Positions 46,079 to 56,299 of a stretch of DNA of 64,000 nucleotides are shown here, piece by piece. Made by a program: the position numbers and the translations under genes. Numbering within the stretch: position 1 is the stretch's first letter; every line of letters begins with the position of its first letter. This stretch comes from Cylicocyclus nassatus (Eukaryota > Nematoda > Chromadorea > Rhabditida > Strongylidae), in NCBI GenBank assembly GCA_958299035.1, contig CATQJL010000112.1, forward strand, positions 68,975,117 to 69,039,116. The letters are read 5' to 3'. The notes below the pieces were generated by a model that had not been told where the DNA came from, searched no databases, and worked only from the letters and a program-made list of their open reading frames with translations.

Positions 46079-46650
46079 AGAATATCGATTTTATCGATTT
46101 GTGCCGATTTTTGGGGTTTTGCAACCTTCAAAATATCGATTTTATCAATTTTGCCGATTTTTGGGATATCGATTTTTGTCAATTTTCGGGATTTCGCAAC
46201 CTTTAAAATGTCGATTTTATCGATTTGTGCCGATTTTTGGGGTTTTGCAACCTTCAAAATATCGATTTTATCAATTTTGCCGATTTTTGGGATATCGATT
46301 TTTGTCAATTTTCGGGATTTCGCAACCTTCAAAATGTCGATTTTATCGATTTTTGACAATTTTCGGGATTTTGCAACCTCCAAAATATCGATTTTATCAA
46401 TTTTGCCGATTTTTGGGATATCGATTTTTGACAATTTTCGGGATTTTGCAACCTCCAAAATATCGATTTTCGCCAATTTTCGGGATTTTGCAACCTCCAA
46501 AATATCGATTTTCGCCAATTTTCGGGATTTTGCAACCTCCAAAATATCGATTTTCGCCAATTTTCGGGATTTTGCAACCTCCAGAATGTCGATTTTATCG
46601 ATTTTTGAGGTTTGATAGTTCTCTAAGCTCAAAATATCGATTTTATCGCT
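46079..46650 (+). repeat. ATCGAT-rich tandem array
   Basis: Begins with units of about 120 bp (AAAATATCGATTTTATCAAT...GGGATATCGATTTTTGTCAA...) and ends with three copies of a 42 bp unit (AAAATATCGATTTTCGCCAA TTTTCGGGATTTTGCAACCTCC). Unit lengths divisible by three leave long open frames on both strands (345 codons plus, 215 codons minus); I reject these as genes. Confidence 0.9.
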
Positions 46651-47250
46651 GTTTAGCTGTGAACTGTAAGCCCCGCCCACTTTTTGATGTTATTATACAC
46701 CTAATATATGTATATTTCCTTCCGCTCACTTCATATACAATACCGCTCATAATTCGTCAAAAAAGTCGCCGGAGTGCGGCGGAGTGTGGCGGAGTGCGGC
46801 GCACTTCACCACACTCCGCCGCACTCCGGCGCACTGCGCCACACTTCACCACACTCCGCCGCACTCCGGCGCACTGCGCCACACTTCACCACACTCCGCC
46901 GCACTCCGGCGCACTCCGCCGCAGTCCGGCGACTTTTTTGACGAATTATGAGCGGTATTGTACCGTGTAGAACAAAGCACCGTTCTTTGTTCAATGCTTC
47001 AACACTGAAACACATATTCTTAGGGTGGTGTCCTGTTACTGAGATGAAAAGGTTTTAGAAGCCGTAGAGGATGAAACACTAGTACCAAACCAGAATGAGT
47101 CGCCGATTCTAGCTACGAGGTTTGCAATTTTTAACAATGGTTAGTAGTTACGTCTAGTGTAACTGTTGCTGTTTCCTTGATCTCCCCATGAAATTGGTAA
47201 CAATTTATCCGCCTGCATCTCGGAAAAGTAATTCCCAAATTGGAGCTTTT

Positions 47251-47508
47251 TCAATCGTAAGGTCGGAACCTCTTGGATATTTTGAGATCACGTTGGCCAA
47301 GACCTGCGCCCTCCTCTACCAGATTGTGGACTGTTTGGAGAGCTCGCTTCAGAAGGCATGAGACAATCTCGAGGTCAGCTGCTCGTCTGCTATGGTGGAT
47401 GCTCCTCAACGTTCTGCAGGACTTGTTAGAGACCAGTGAAGGAATCAAACTATGAGATTACGTAGATGTGTTGGGCGGCATGAATTAGCTGTACAAGATC
47501 CCGTCTGC
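47251..47508 (-). CDS. Conserved 3' exon pair of an unidentified gene, copy 2
   Basis: Minus-strand exons 47462-47508 and 47251-47421, with the same 40 bp intron position as copy 1. The last exon is unchanged from copy 1 at the nucleotide level. Upstream, the duplication ends at about 47582, so any 5' exons of this copy differ from those of copy 1 or are missing. The helical, charged product is not recognised. Confidence 0.5.
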
Positions 47509-47582
47509 CTATGTTGATCAAATTACTGAACAAAATACAGGATTAAAGACTTCTGGAGCTTCCTGTAGATATACTATAATAT

Positions 47583-48291
47583 ACAGTAAACTTGGCCTCA
47601 TGCGAAGAAACCGCGTCACGAACACCGATGTGCGACACATGTTCGGAATTGCTGATTGACGATGCCAATCGTCAATGTTCTACCGCACTTCGGACAGCTA
47701 TCGATCGCTGGCTGTTCTTTTCTTTCAATCGATACCTACTCAATGCGTAGTTACCGAAACTGGCGATCGCCATTCGCAACCAGCGACTTTGTCCCCATAC
47801 GTATCTAATCGGGTAATTGGTTAAAAGCTACCACACTTGCAAGCGAAACACATCCGACGTGCGGGTCGTGAACGTTGCTTACTGGTGATAGCCAGCGGTA
47901 GCGAGGGTTCGCCTGTAGCAGCAACTGGCGACCGCTAGTTCCAGTGACTTTCAATACGTACTAATTGAACTTGTGAACTTGTTGACGATCAATATCTTTG
48001 TAAAGTGCGGTCGTAAGTATTGACGACAGGCGATCGCCTTTGTAGCGATTTTCTGCGACAAAAATTGCGTATTCTACATGATGCTTATCGATTGAAAAAT
48101 TGTATATTCTCGAGAGTACGGCACCTTTATAAACAGATAAAGCAGGACTTCGTTTCCCATCTTCAGTTTGGTTGGCAAATTTCTGGCACTTGATGTCGGG
48201 AACATATAATCAAAAATTTATATCATAAGAAATTATTTTTCGTACAGATCGATCAGTTTTATGAAAGAGAGATTTGACACTATCATGGCTT
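47583..48291. other. Intergenic with repeated GGCGATCGCC / GGCGACCGC motifs
   Basis: About 700 bases downstream of TTL paralog 2. CTGGCGATCGCC (near 47769), GCAACTGGCGACCGC (near 47920) and CAGGCGATCGCC (near 48027) recur in a more GC-rich stretch than its surroundings. I see no gene. It could be an eroded repeat element. Confidence 0.35.
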
Positions 48292-48819
48292 TTAGTGCAA
48301 GCAGGTTATAGTTTCTCCCCTGGTCCTGGCGGCAAGATTGACTCTTCCAATATTGAACAGTTTCTGCGGAACACGCCCTTTAGTAATGAAGCTGTCAGGG
48401 ATGGTCATCACAATTTTTCTGGAGCAGGGCTGCAAAGGTTCCTTGAGAGCAAATAATCAAAAATGGAAACTCATACTCCGCTATGATTGCATGTGTGATA
48501 GATGTAGAGCCTAGGATCAATGTTAGTAATTTCCCTTTTGCTTCCCGAGAGGTAGAAGCTGCCGGAAACGTTTGTCCTCCCTTCATCTAGTCTCCTATCG
48601 AAAACTAAAATTGAAAAATATCCAATCTTCATTCACCTGACTGCTAGTCAACTTACATATCTGCTTGTCGTAGAGTCTAACCTTCACGTCTTTCGCTGGC
48701 ACACCGTTGCACTCCAAAACTCCTTTTACAGCCACTGACTGCAATCTGCCCATACCAAGAAAGCAGATGGACTGCTGGATCAAAGCTGTCAGGAGCAAGA
48801 GCACAATTGAGAAGTGCAT
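48292..48819 (-). CDS. Transthyretin-like (TTL) secreted protein, paralog 2
   Basis: Three minus-strand exons, 48657-48819, 48477-48604 and 48292-48429, with introns of 52 and 47 bp and standard GT/AG ends. The protein is 142 residues. It begins with a signal peptide (MHFSIVLLLLTALIQQSIC) and continues FLGMGRLQSVAVKGVLECNG, DEGRTNVSGSFYLSGS, ITNIDPRLYIYHTC, GPCSRK, ending ITCLH. All four conserved TTL cysteines are kept. Exon lengths (163, 128, 138) and phases equal those of paralog 1, and the proteins differ at about 21 of 142 positions, most densely in the leader. Likely a secreted beta-sandwich protein. A relative of the TGTCTG foldback family begins about 30 bases upstream of the ATG, so the promoter has probably been replaced or altered. 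Confidence 0.93.
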
Positions 48820-48847
48820 CTGTAGGCGTTGATATCAGATTTGAAAA

Positions 48848-49200
48848 ATCTTACATATGAAGCTGAATGTCTGCTTGTATGTCTGTCTGTGTGTACGCGT
48901 ATGTTACGAACAGAAAATTTGATTTTTGAACCGATTTGGACAAAACTTTGCATGTATACACATCGAGGAGGGGCGGGTGTCGTAGGCTACTTTTCGTTGC
49001 CGATCCATAACGAATTTATCGGTTTTTATCGTTTTGTAAAACTTGACTGCGGGGCTGGGAGTTGGCAGGGTTAATCGAGCATGCTGATTACAATGTTAGC
49101 TTCCAAAATTATCGATTACTTTTATCGGTTTTATCGATTTTCTGCAAAGTTTGAGCTACGAGGCTAAGGGTTGGCAAAGGGGGGTGAGCATGCTGATTAT
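48848..49200 (+). mobile_element. Half-copy of the TGTCTG/ATCGAT foldback family, abutting TTL paralog 2
   Basis: CTTACATATGAAGCTGAATGTC, then TGTATGTCTGTCTGTGTGTA, GGCGGGTGTCGTAGGCTACTTTTCG, GGGGCTGGGAGTTGGCAGGG and ATCGATTACTTTTATCGG match the left half of 42261-43256 in order, with substantial divergence. The mirrored right half is missing. Confidence 0.8.
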
Positions 49201-50963
49201 TAACACAGCGGGAATAGAGAAGCATGTAGAAATAGCACAGGAAAAGATTGTACAGAGATATGGTTGAGACCTTTATCATCATGTTTTGACAAAGCCGGGC
49301 GGAGGCCGGCAAGCCAGCTGGTAGAACACAAGCGAAATAAACTCTTGATAAGTACTGAACGCAAATGGTGTAATGTACACATGCCCAGTTTTATAATCTC
49401 GCAGCATTTTTATGAGGTATGCCAGAATCTTCATTTGCATTATCTCTAAAACTTATTACGTGATTCTATTATACAATCTGTCCTAATCCGGAATAGTCCA
49501 AAATTATCATGACTTTTCGCTTAGCCATATCGCGTTCGCTAAGGGACCACGTGATAAGACTCTGACATGTTCTATATCTATTTAACTCAATTTTCTGGCA
49601 TTGCTGCGCAAAAATGCAGAGAGAGAAGGAGCGAAATCTTTACCAAAATTGCATATAGAATTAAGAGTAAGTTTTCAGTTGTTTATGAAAGGGTAGACAG
49701 TAATGAGCTTCACAAGCATATCAGAAATATGAGAAAAAGCGGAGTAAATGACTGACCTGCGGAGAATTTTCTCAGCTGAAATATTAGCATTTTCGTCTTG
49801 ATGGTACATATTTTTTTTCTCGCTCATTAAGGGTATTCAAATTTTAAATGTGGCAGATGATGGCCGGATCGGTTACAATTGTGTTTTTTTAGTTTTTATG
49901 TTTCAAACTCATTGCTTTCTAGTCAGCAGTATCCTTCAAACACCCTTCAAATCTGTACGTCACTCTTTTCTTCGTTTTGTGACCTGTGCCCAATGTGTTC
50001 CGTTGTATCACAACTTTTTATGACTGACTGCAATCGAGAAGTTGGGCAGTGAAATGGATACATATAGAGCAAGAGAGCATCTGGCTGAGGCAACTATAGC
50101 TTTTTCCTGATTGATAAATAATGCTGCCTCCTCTTTATGGTAAGATATTTTCATGCAATTCCACGAAAATATCATACAGAAACAACCTAAAGCAGTCCTT
50201 TTCGAGCTCGTGCCTAAACTTTTAGCGCTTTCCCTCAAGAATCATTTACCTAATTTGTTCAAAAAGAGCTGTCGCTTGAATTTCCTAAATTTCCTAATTT
50301 GTCCCTCTCTCGATATGATATGGAGTGTACCACGACCAAAGATTTACTCAATAGATGTGCTTGTAGACAGCAGTCAAAAGGACACATCGAAAGATAAAAC
50401 AACGGCATATCACAATTCGAATGCGAATTTAGTTACGCAAGCCTTATAATTGTTCGAGCTCCAGGACCATTACAAGTAATCAAAACAATAATCTGACCCG
50501 TGGCAGCGTTGTATCATTTTAACGAGGATTGTATCACCTACATAACGAAACATGTCCAATTGTAAGCGTATAAACGGCAATTAGACATGAACTCACGCAA
50601 GCAAATGTATTCGCATAAAGAAAACGTAACCATGAGAAGAGCAAGGTGAGCCCATGGCGGTCACAAGTCTGAAGACAGCTCAACAATCACGCTCGCGTAT
50701 CGTTTCCGCCACATGCGGCGCGCGCGCAGCCTCAGCTTGTGAACACCCACGACCGATGCTGGGTGACATCGCTTATGAATACTGTAATTTGCATGCTCCT
50801 TAATCCTCTTTCCCCAGGACAACAGGTCACAATCTGCAGGATAACAAAATCGTTAGATTTGATAGCCTGAAGCCTCAAATGATGAGATCTTTGAGAAAAG
50901 CTGGTGACCCACAGTCGATGAAAATCTTCTATTTAATATCTCACTTGTTTTCATAACTACATG
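49201..50963. other. Intergenic; weak frames only
   Basis: Frames at 49567-49755 (plus, 62 codons) and 50153-50449 (plus, 98 codons, a basic sequence containing LLALSLKNHLPNLFKKSC) lack clear splice context or a family match. I would not call either a gene without transcript evidence. A GC-rich patch lies near 50690-50760. Confidence 0.3.
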
Positions 50964-50971
50964 CTCAGCAC

Positions 50972-51691
50972 CAGGGCTCGGCACGAGCTGGCACCAGGGA
51001 AATTTCAAAACGAAGTCCCGTTTGATATTGAAAATTTCGTACGAAGTCCCTTTTGACCTGTTTTGAAAACCCGTCATCATTTTTTATTATGTAAAAAATG
51101 GTGTTTTCATGCATTTCTGATTTCATGAAAGAACTTTTCACAGCTTTCTGAGCTTTTTAAGTGGTCGAATCACATCTTGAGAAGCAGAAAAAGCCGATTT
51201 TTCGACTGCGGAGCGGACCGAGTGGTTTTCAAATTGCTATAAAACGCTGAAAAAAGAACATTATGAAACTGTTTCTTATTCGTATGTAATCTTTTACAGT
51301 GTAGATACATTTTATGTAAAAAAGTATGAAAACTTATGTGAGCAAAGTGTCGGTGCCAGCTCAGCTGGCACCCAGCTGGCACGGTGCCAGCTAATTCAGA
51401 AAAAAGTTCGGCACAGCTGTCATTCACATAAGTTTTCATAAATTTTTGGCCCGTAGTTCCGGTCCACCAACGCGCATGCATACACCAAATTTGGTGTCAT
51501 ACTATTGCGTTTTGGCTGAAAACAACGCCTTTGTTTGTTGATGGACAGCTTGCCAATGGCATGCCGGTGGCATGCCGGCGGCATTTTTGCGGCAGTTCTC
51601 CGCCTCGGCCCCTGTAGAAACGATATCCCCTTTGCTTTCCGCCCTAAAAACGATATCCAGCTTGACCAGGTGCCAGCTGTGCTGAGCCCTG
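50972..51691. mobile_element. hAT-type MITE, 720 bp (member 2), perfect 8 bp target duplication
   Basis: Ends CAGGGCTCGGCAC and GTGCTGAGCCCTG are near-perfect inverses. CTCAGCAC is duplicated exactly on both sides (50964-50971 and 51692-51699). The 8 bp duplication with CAGGG-type ends identifies the hAT superfamily. Interior blocks are shared with the element at 24960. No transposase, so it was mobilised in trans. Confidence 0.92.
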
Positions 51692-51740
51692 CTCAGCACT
51701 CTTGAATCAGAATATTAGCCTCGGTGACGTTTCCGTCAAT

Positions 51741-52011
51741 TTACAGAAAGATGAATAACTTCAAGGAATAGGCGGTTCGTGTCTGAAGATCACAGGAGGA
51801 TCATATAATTGGAAAGTCGGCGCAAATTTCTTACCAAATGGTGGCGATAACACCATGAACAGAAACGTGGAATCCAGGTTTCCAAATCTAGAGCTGGGCT
51901 CCCGTCTGCGACGGTGGCGTTCATACCTGCTTTGAAATCAACAAACTGACTCCTATCTTTTCCATCCACTTTCTCTTTTTTTCTGCTGATCTGAGTGGTT
52001 AAAAAAGTCAT
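51741..52011 (-). CDS. Small two-exon gene model, minus strand, unidentified
   Basis: Exon 1, 51835-52011, runs from ATG with 59 codons (ISRKKEKVDGKDRSQFVDFK, DLETWIPRFCSWCYRHHL) to donor TTG|GTAAGAAA. After a 52 bp intron with acceptor ATCTTCAG, exon 2, 51741-51782, adds 13 residues and a stop. An alternative 39 bp in-frame intron inside exon 1 is also possible (GCAG|GTATGA...CTCTAG). The overlapping plus-strand frame 51995-52282 is a competitor. No family is known; support is only splice logic and composition. Confidence 0.3.
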
Positions 52012-52527
52012 CGAAACTTTGCTAGTAGAACTTGTCGCTGATTATCGGCTATATCATTATCCAAAAGGCAAATTTCGTGACATAACTGTCTCAGCGATTC
52101 GATTTTTTCCTATGTTGCTCTTTAGTGTTACAGATCTCTCTACTTTCCTTAGTGCATTAGCTCATGAAGGAAATCAGCTAACAAGAGATACAATTGGTTG
52201 CCTAGTTTGTTTGACTCTTATGACAAGATTTTATTGCATGCAAGAGGATCTAACAAAGCGCGTGATCCCAATACGGAAATAGTAGTGTTTGAGTTGCACT
52301 CACTATGCATGAGATGTTCTAAATAATAAATACATTTGTTAAGAAAGAGACTAGGGTGATAAAAGGGTCCCACGTATCAAGAGGAAAGGTAAGAGAAAAA
52401 GAAAAAATTGAAGGAATAATGCAGTGCAAGAAATACTTTATAAACCCATAGTCTAGTCGCTTGTTTTAACTCAAATCAAGAAGTATTTCGGATATTCATT
52501 GAGCAACTGAAATTCAATTTATAAAAG

Positions 52528-52640
52528 TTGCTATTATTTATTATAATTATAATTAATTATTTAATATTATTATTTGATATTATTATTTATTTATTATAAT
52601 TAATTATTTAATATATCATATTTATTTTATTATAAAAGTT
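52528..52640. repeat. Pure A/T tandem tract
   Basis: About 110 bases made almost only of A and T, with recurring TTATTATTTATTATAATTA and TAATTATTTAATAT blocks. Low complexity; a possible polymorphic microsatellite. Confidence 0.8.
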
Positions 52641-52765
52641 GTAGCTGAATTCGATACTTGTTCCAGAAAGACCGGCTTGATTTGCAAAATTCAAATCCAT
52701 TTGGTTGTGGGGCTATTTTAGAATATTGTTGCACACGGGTTCAACACGGTTGGTGCCATCTGCGT

Positions 52766-52892
52766 TTTTTTTTCAGATAATTTCAACGTTGAAAATTGAG
52801 GATAGCAATCACAGTAAGTGTGATGAGTTAATTAGAGTGAACTGCCAGAGAGTACAGGCACACTTTGTTTTCATTTCTGAATTCAAACATTA
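52766..52892 (+). other. Possible terminal exon, plus strand (weak)
   Basis: After a very good acceptor (a run of T then CAG, ending about 52776) a frame continues 38 codons with IISTLKIEDSNHSKCDELIR to TAG. A GTAAGTG inside could end a shorter exon. No upstream exon could be tied to it. Confidence 0.25.
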
Positions 52893-53326
52893 GCACTAGT
52901 TGCGGCTAATGAAACTCGGTTAGAGCTTCCTATTTTAAGGTTTGTTCGGATGCGAAGGCAATAAAAGAGCAAACGAATGATTTGAACAGCAGGCAATCAT
53001 GTTGTTAGGCTTGCTCGTTCAGGTAGGCAGTGAAGAATACCTTTAGATTATGAATAAAACTTGTCTGTGCCGCAAACTGAGGTAGCTGCAGCTTTGTAAG
53101 ATGTTTTTCCAAAGTACCCGCGAAAGTATCGAAACAGATGTAGCATGGTGAATTTTTGATACTTGCTTTGCCCATGTTGCAGTCTGACTAAACCCTATCA
53201 AATCAACCTTTCTATTCTTTGTACATAACATTGAACCTCAACAGAACTATGCAAGGAACATATCAAGTTGTGATGAAGTGTAAACTTATATGGGTTGATT
53301 TCATAAAAAGTACCTTGTGAGTGTTC

Positions 53327-54517
53327 ATGCTAGTTTTGGTATTAATCCTTGTATGATATGTTACATTCTCCCAGGTTCAAAGGTTGCTGCTTCTCCATAT
53401 ATACTACACTACTATACTCTATATACAATGGATACTCATCGTAAAAAACCCTCTTCAAGAGTTGACTTCAGGTCCTGCCAACAATTGTATTGGCTACTGA
53501 CAAACTTAATGCTCGTGGCGATAACTCAACTATTACCCCCTCCCCAGGTGAGGTAATCGGACAGTTTAGAATCTTATAATCGTGTTTCGCTTTCTAACAC
53601 AACATCTTTGAAGAAGCTCTCTCGCTACGTTACGACGTTCGAACTCCTCCTCTTCTCCCTCCAAACAAACCTAAGAAACCAAAGGCTCACCCTCCAACCG
53701 AGCGTCCAAGCAAACATAAGAGGCCAACAACAACACTCCCGCCTCCAAAGAAACCCAGCAAACCAGAGCTTCCGACTTGCACAAGAGAGCTCATCTGTGA
53801 AAATAAGAGGACTAGCAAAGAATTTAGAACGCTGGCTCTCGCTCTTCATAAGGAACTCAGGTACGCTAAGTTTCGACATAGGCAGAAGTCCTTACACTTG
53901 TGTTGAACGGCGCAATTTTTCTATTGTAATAGTAAATGTGTCTTGTAAAAATCATTGTCACTTAACTTATCTTTCAAAGAAAAGAGCTTGACGTTAATAC
54001 GTGGTATTTCGCCGGTCCAGACACAGGCATGAAAGAGCTAGATTTGGTATGATCAACACATCTAATAGATCCCTCCTCAGAATAGCAATAAATTCAGGAA
54101 TACAATTGCGATTTGGAAAAGTTAGCCTATCAAAGAATACAAACCTGCAAAAAAGCACTCTATAGCAGCAAAACGCATAACAGCGCCGTGATAAGAAAAC
54201 ATCTTGGTCAAGAGACGGTCATGGCTTTCTTGAGGGTTCGTTTGTTGCTGGAAATTTCCTAACAATTGGGGTAAATCTTGATTTAGGCTTTCTCCTACTG
54301 GCGAAATGACAAGCAGAAGCCGACCAGTAAAGATAACAAGCCGCAAACCGAGTACGACAAGGTGGGATGAAGTTACTAGCACATTGTAACTATAACTGTC
54401 AATAATTTACTGCAGCTGACTTGGAAATCAACATCGGCTTTCGGTTGCGCAGTGAAGCAATGTAGGAAACGCGGTGAAAAGTTCACTCTTGTGGACTGCA
54501 AATACGACTACGAGTAA
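53327..54517 (+). CDS. Secreted CAP/SCP (ASP-like) protein with Pro/Lys/Thr-rich linker, seven exons
   Basis: Exons 53327-53350, 53472-53547, 53614-53860, 53980-54046, 54098-54235, 54287-54361 and 54416-54517 join in phase to 729 bases (242 residues). Introns are 51-121 bp with GT/AG ends. Residues 1-16 form a signal peptide (MLVLVLILVLPTIVLA). Residues about 43-88 are a Pro/Lys/Thr-rich linker (PPNKPKKPKAHPPTERPSK). Then comes a CAP domain: TLALALHKELR (helix 1, usually HN.LR), MKELDLEYNCDLEKLAYQRI (the L.Y.C.LE..A block), QTCKK, AFSYWRND (A...W), LTWKSTSAFGCAVKQC (W.ST..GC.V..C) and a closing TLVDCKYDYE. CAP proteins are extracellular and abundant in hookworm secretions. The domain is divergent: the GHYTQ histidine and the GEN glutamate are not seen. 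Exons 1-2 and the donor of exon 5 are the least certain parts. Confidence 0.84.
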
Positions 54518-56299
54518 TTTTTCATTTGCTTAGTTTCCACTTTTGCAAATATCGGTAATTTTTCAGAACAATGTTGAATGTACCGAGGATAATTCCGTTG
54601 TAACCCAAATGCGTCAAGGACTTGCATACTGAATCAATTTAAAGTTTTTTGTTTCTATAGCTGCAAACTTTTAGAAGTAGGTGAGGTACTCAACTAGATG
54701 ATGGCCTGCAAGAGAGCACCATAAAACTTCCTCATTGTCAAATAAAAGTTTTGAGGGCAACATCAGCGATACGCACGAAATCGACGAATTTGGTATGAAA
54801 GAAAATGTAAGACATTAGTCGCTAGAAATTCGGAAATACGATAGAGACTTTGAAAGCGGTGTCCGTTTGCTTGCACTCCAACATCACTCTTTCATCGTCT
54901 AAACCCCTACCCCTCCTAAACTTTCCTCCTCGATAGTTTCGTAACTGTCGTGATTGAATACCGATTAGTTGACGAAATCGCGCTTGGTATGATGGCAAAG
55001 CCCTTATCCACCAAGAGGAGCATGTATTTATCTAAACGAGGTCCGCATCACATCCTACACTTGTCACTAAGAAACTTTGTTGTGAGACTATTCATAACTA
55101 TCAGTCTTCAATCAAGCATAAACTTTACGACTCTCAAGCCAATGCACAATTGAAATTCCTTGATAGCGCAAGTAACAGATTGAATGCAGTATTTGTACTA
55201 ATCAAACGGAAACAGATCAGATCATAGGGTAGAAGAACGAGTTCTACTATCACGCGTTGCCCCCGCGAATTGCTGCTCCTCAGATAGTTTGCAGTGGTAT
55301 GTAAGAATGGAAAAGTACCGCTTAGCTATGCTTGATGGCGGATCTTGTATCTCCATTCCAGCATGACTGTCGGCTTGTCAGTTGCAAAAAATAAGACTTT
55401 ATTGATCATCATTTTCGCTATTAGAGCTTAAGATAACTTAATCACTCGCACTTCAATTTTGTGAGCCTTAGGAATATGGAAAGTAAATCTACGTAAAGAG
55501 AAGCTCACCCGAATTAGTCCATCAAAAAAAATTCTCATAATTTGTAAAGCCTGAAGTGTTTTTATGAGTTCTGCTTGGGAATCCTTACTTGAGAATAAAA
55601 TGTGAACCTATACATTATGCAAAAAAAAATTCGAAGAAACGAAATCGGGCTATTCGTCCATGCCTCACAGCGCGGTTCAAAGAAGAACCGAGAAAATATG
55701 ATCTCTGCATATACCTGAGCTATTTGATAGAATTAGTTCCAGTCAGACTTATATACTGACCAGGGAAGGATCACAAACTGCTCCGTCTAACTGACATAAA
55801 ATGCGTATTATTAGACGCGTCTTACTGAGCTAATTTTGAGTCTAATATACTATCTGTAGAATATTTTTTGAAGAGTTAAGAGCGCTTAAAGTTTGTGGTT
55901 CTAATGCATAATGTGCTTTGGAGTCCATCTTGGGAGAGCGTATTTGACACGGGTTTAGTATACTGATTACAAGGAATGCACACAATCACTGTAAACATAA
56001 ATAAGCGTTTTTAAACGACTATCTTGAATGCCTAGCACTTTTGCTGTTTGAATTATCCATGCATCTGAATGTTTAGACGTTCATGACTCTCCTAGATAAT
56101 AACTCAACAAATGCACGAGTTAGGTTAGAGTCCGCTCAACAAGATGCATCTGGTGACATGCTTCTCGTTCCGGACCGCCGCCATGCTTGGGATTTTTCCC
56201 TAGTGGGAATGCACATTCATCAGGCTTTACGGTTGATTTAGGGGATGCGTGAGATCTGGAACAGTGTAAGAAATGAAAGTCTAGACTGCCAGTTACATA
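54518..56299. other. Intergenic downstream of the CAP gene
   Basis: A few short frames (for example 54950-55153 plus) without splice partners. I see no repeat structure or gene I can support. Confidence 0.3.

Larger units (their letters stand above)
44350..46960. mobile_element. Composite unit: 2.2 kb segment between two 223 bp MITEs
   Basis: MITE-L is 44350-44572 and MITE-R is 46738-46960. They lie in the same orientation and differ at one base in my comparison (T at 44432, C at 46820). Each has ends CAATACCGCTCATAATTCGT / ACGAATTATGAGCGGTATTG and about three 40 bp GC-rich repeats (CACTTCACCACACTCCGCCG...). TA lies at the outer borders (44348-44349 and 46961-46962) and also at both inner borders. 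Copy 1 has the intact empty site CACATTTACCGTGTAG near 19931, so the whole 2611 bp is an insertion at a single TA. The enclosed DNA has no transposase. Confidence 0.9.
26831..47582. repeat. Segmental duplication, copy 2 (20.75 kb)
   Basis: Direct-oriented partner of 3512-20732. It is larger because of material absent from copy 1: about 31910-33143 (including a 1014 bp foldback), about 37800-39518 (a mariner-ended element and another foldback), 42261-43256 (foldback) and 44350-46960 (composite MITE unit). It lacks the copy-1 insertions at 5608, 16790 and 20111. Shared genes are intact in both copies, whereas the RTE relic is broken in both. Confidence 0.96.

Noticed and set aside
44350..46960. 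CRISPR-like array in the GC-rich 40 bp repeats
   Set aside because: The repeats are contiguous with no unique spacers, lie within MITEs, and the genome is eukaryotic.
45933..46970. 345-codon plus-strand frame, the longest in the window, and the 215-codon minus frame over the same DNA
   Set aside because: Both arise from tandem units with lengths divisible by three and no stop codons; the translations are simple repeats such as KIDILEVAKSRKLA, and they run into a MITE.
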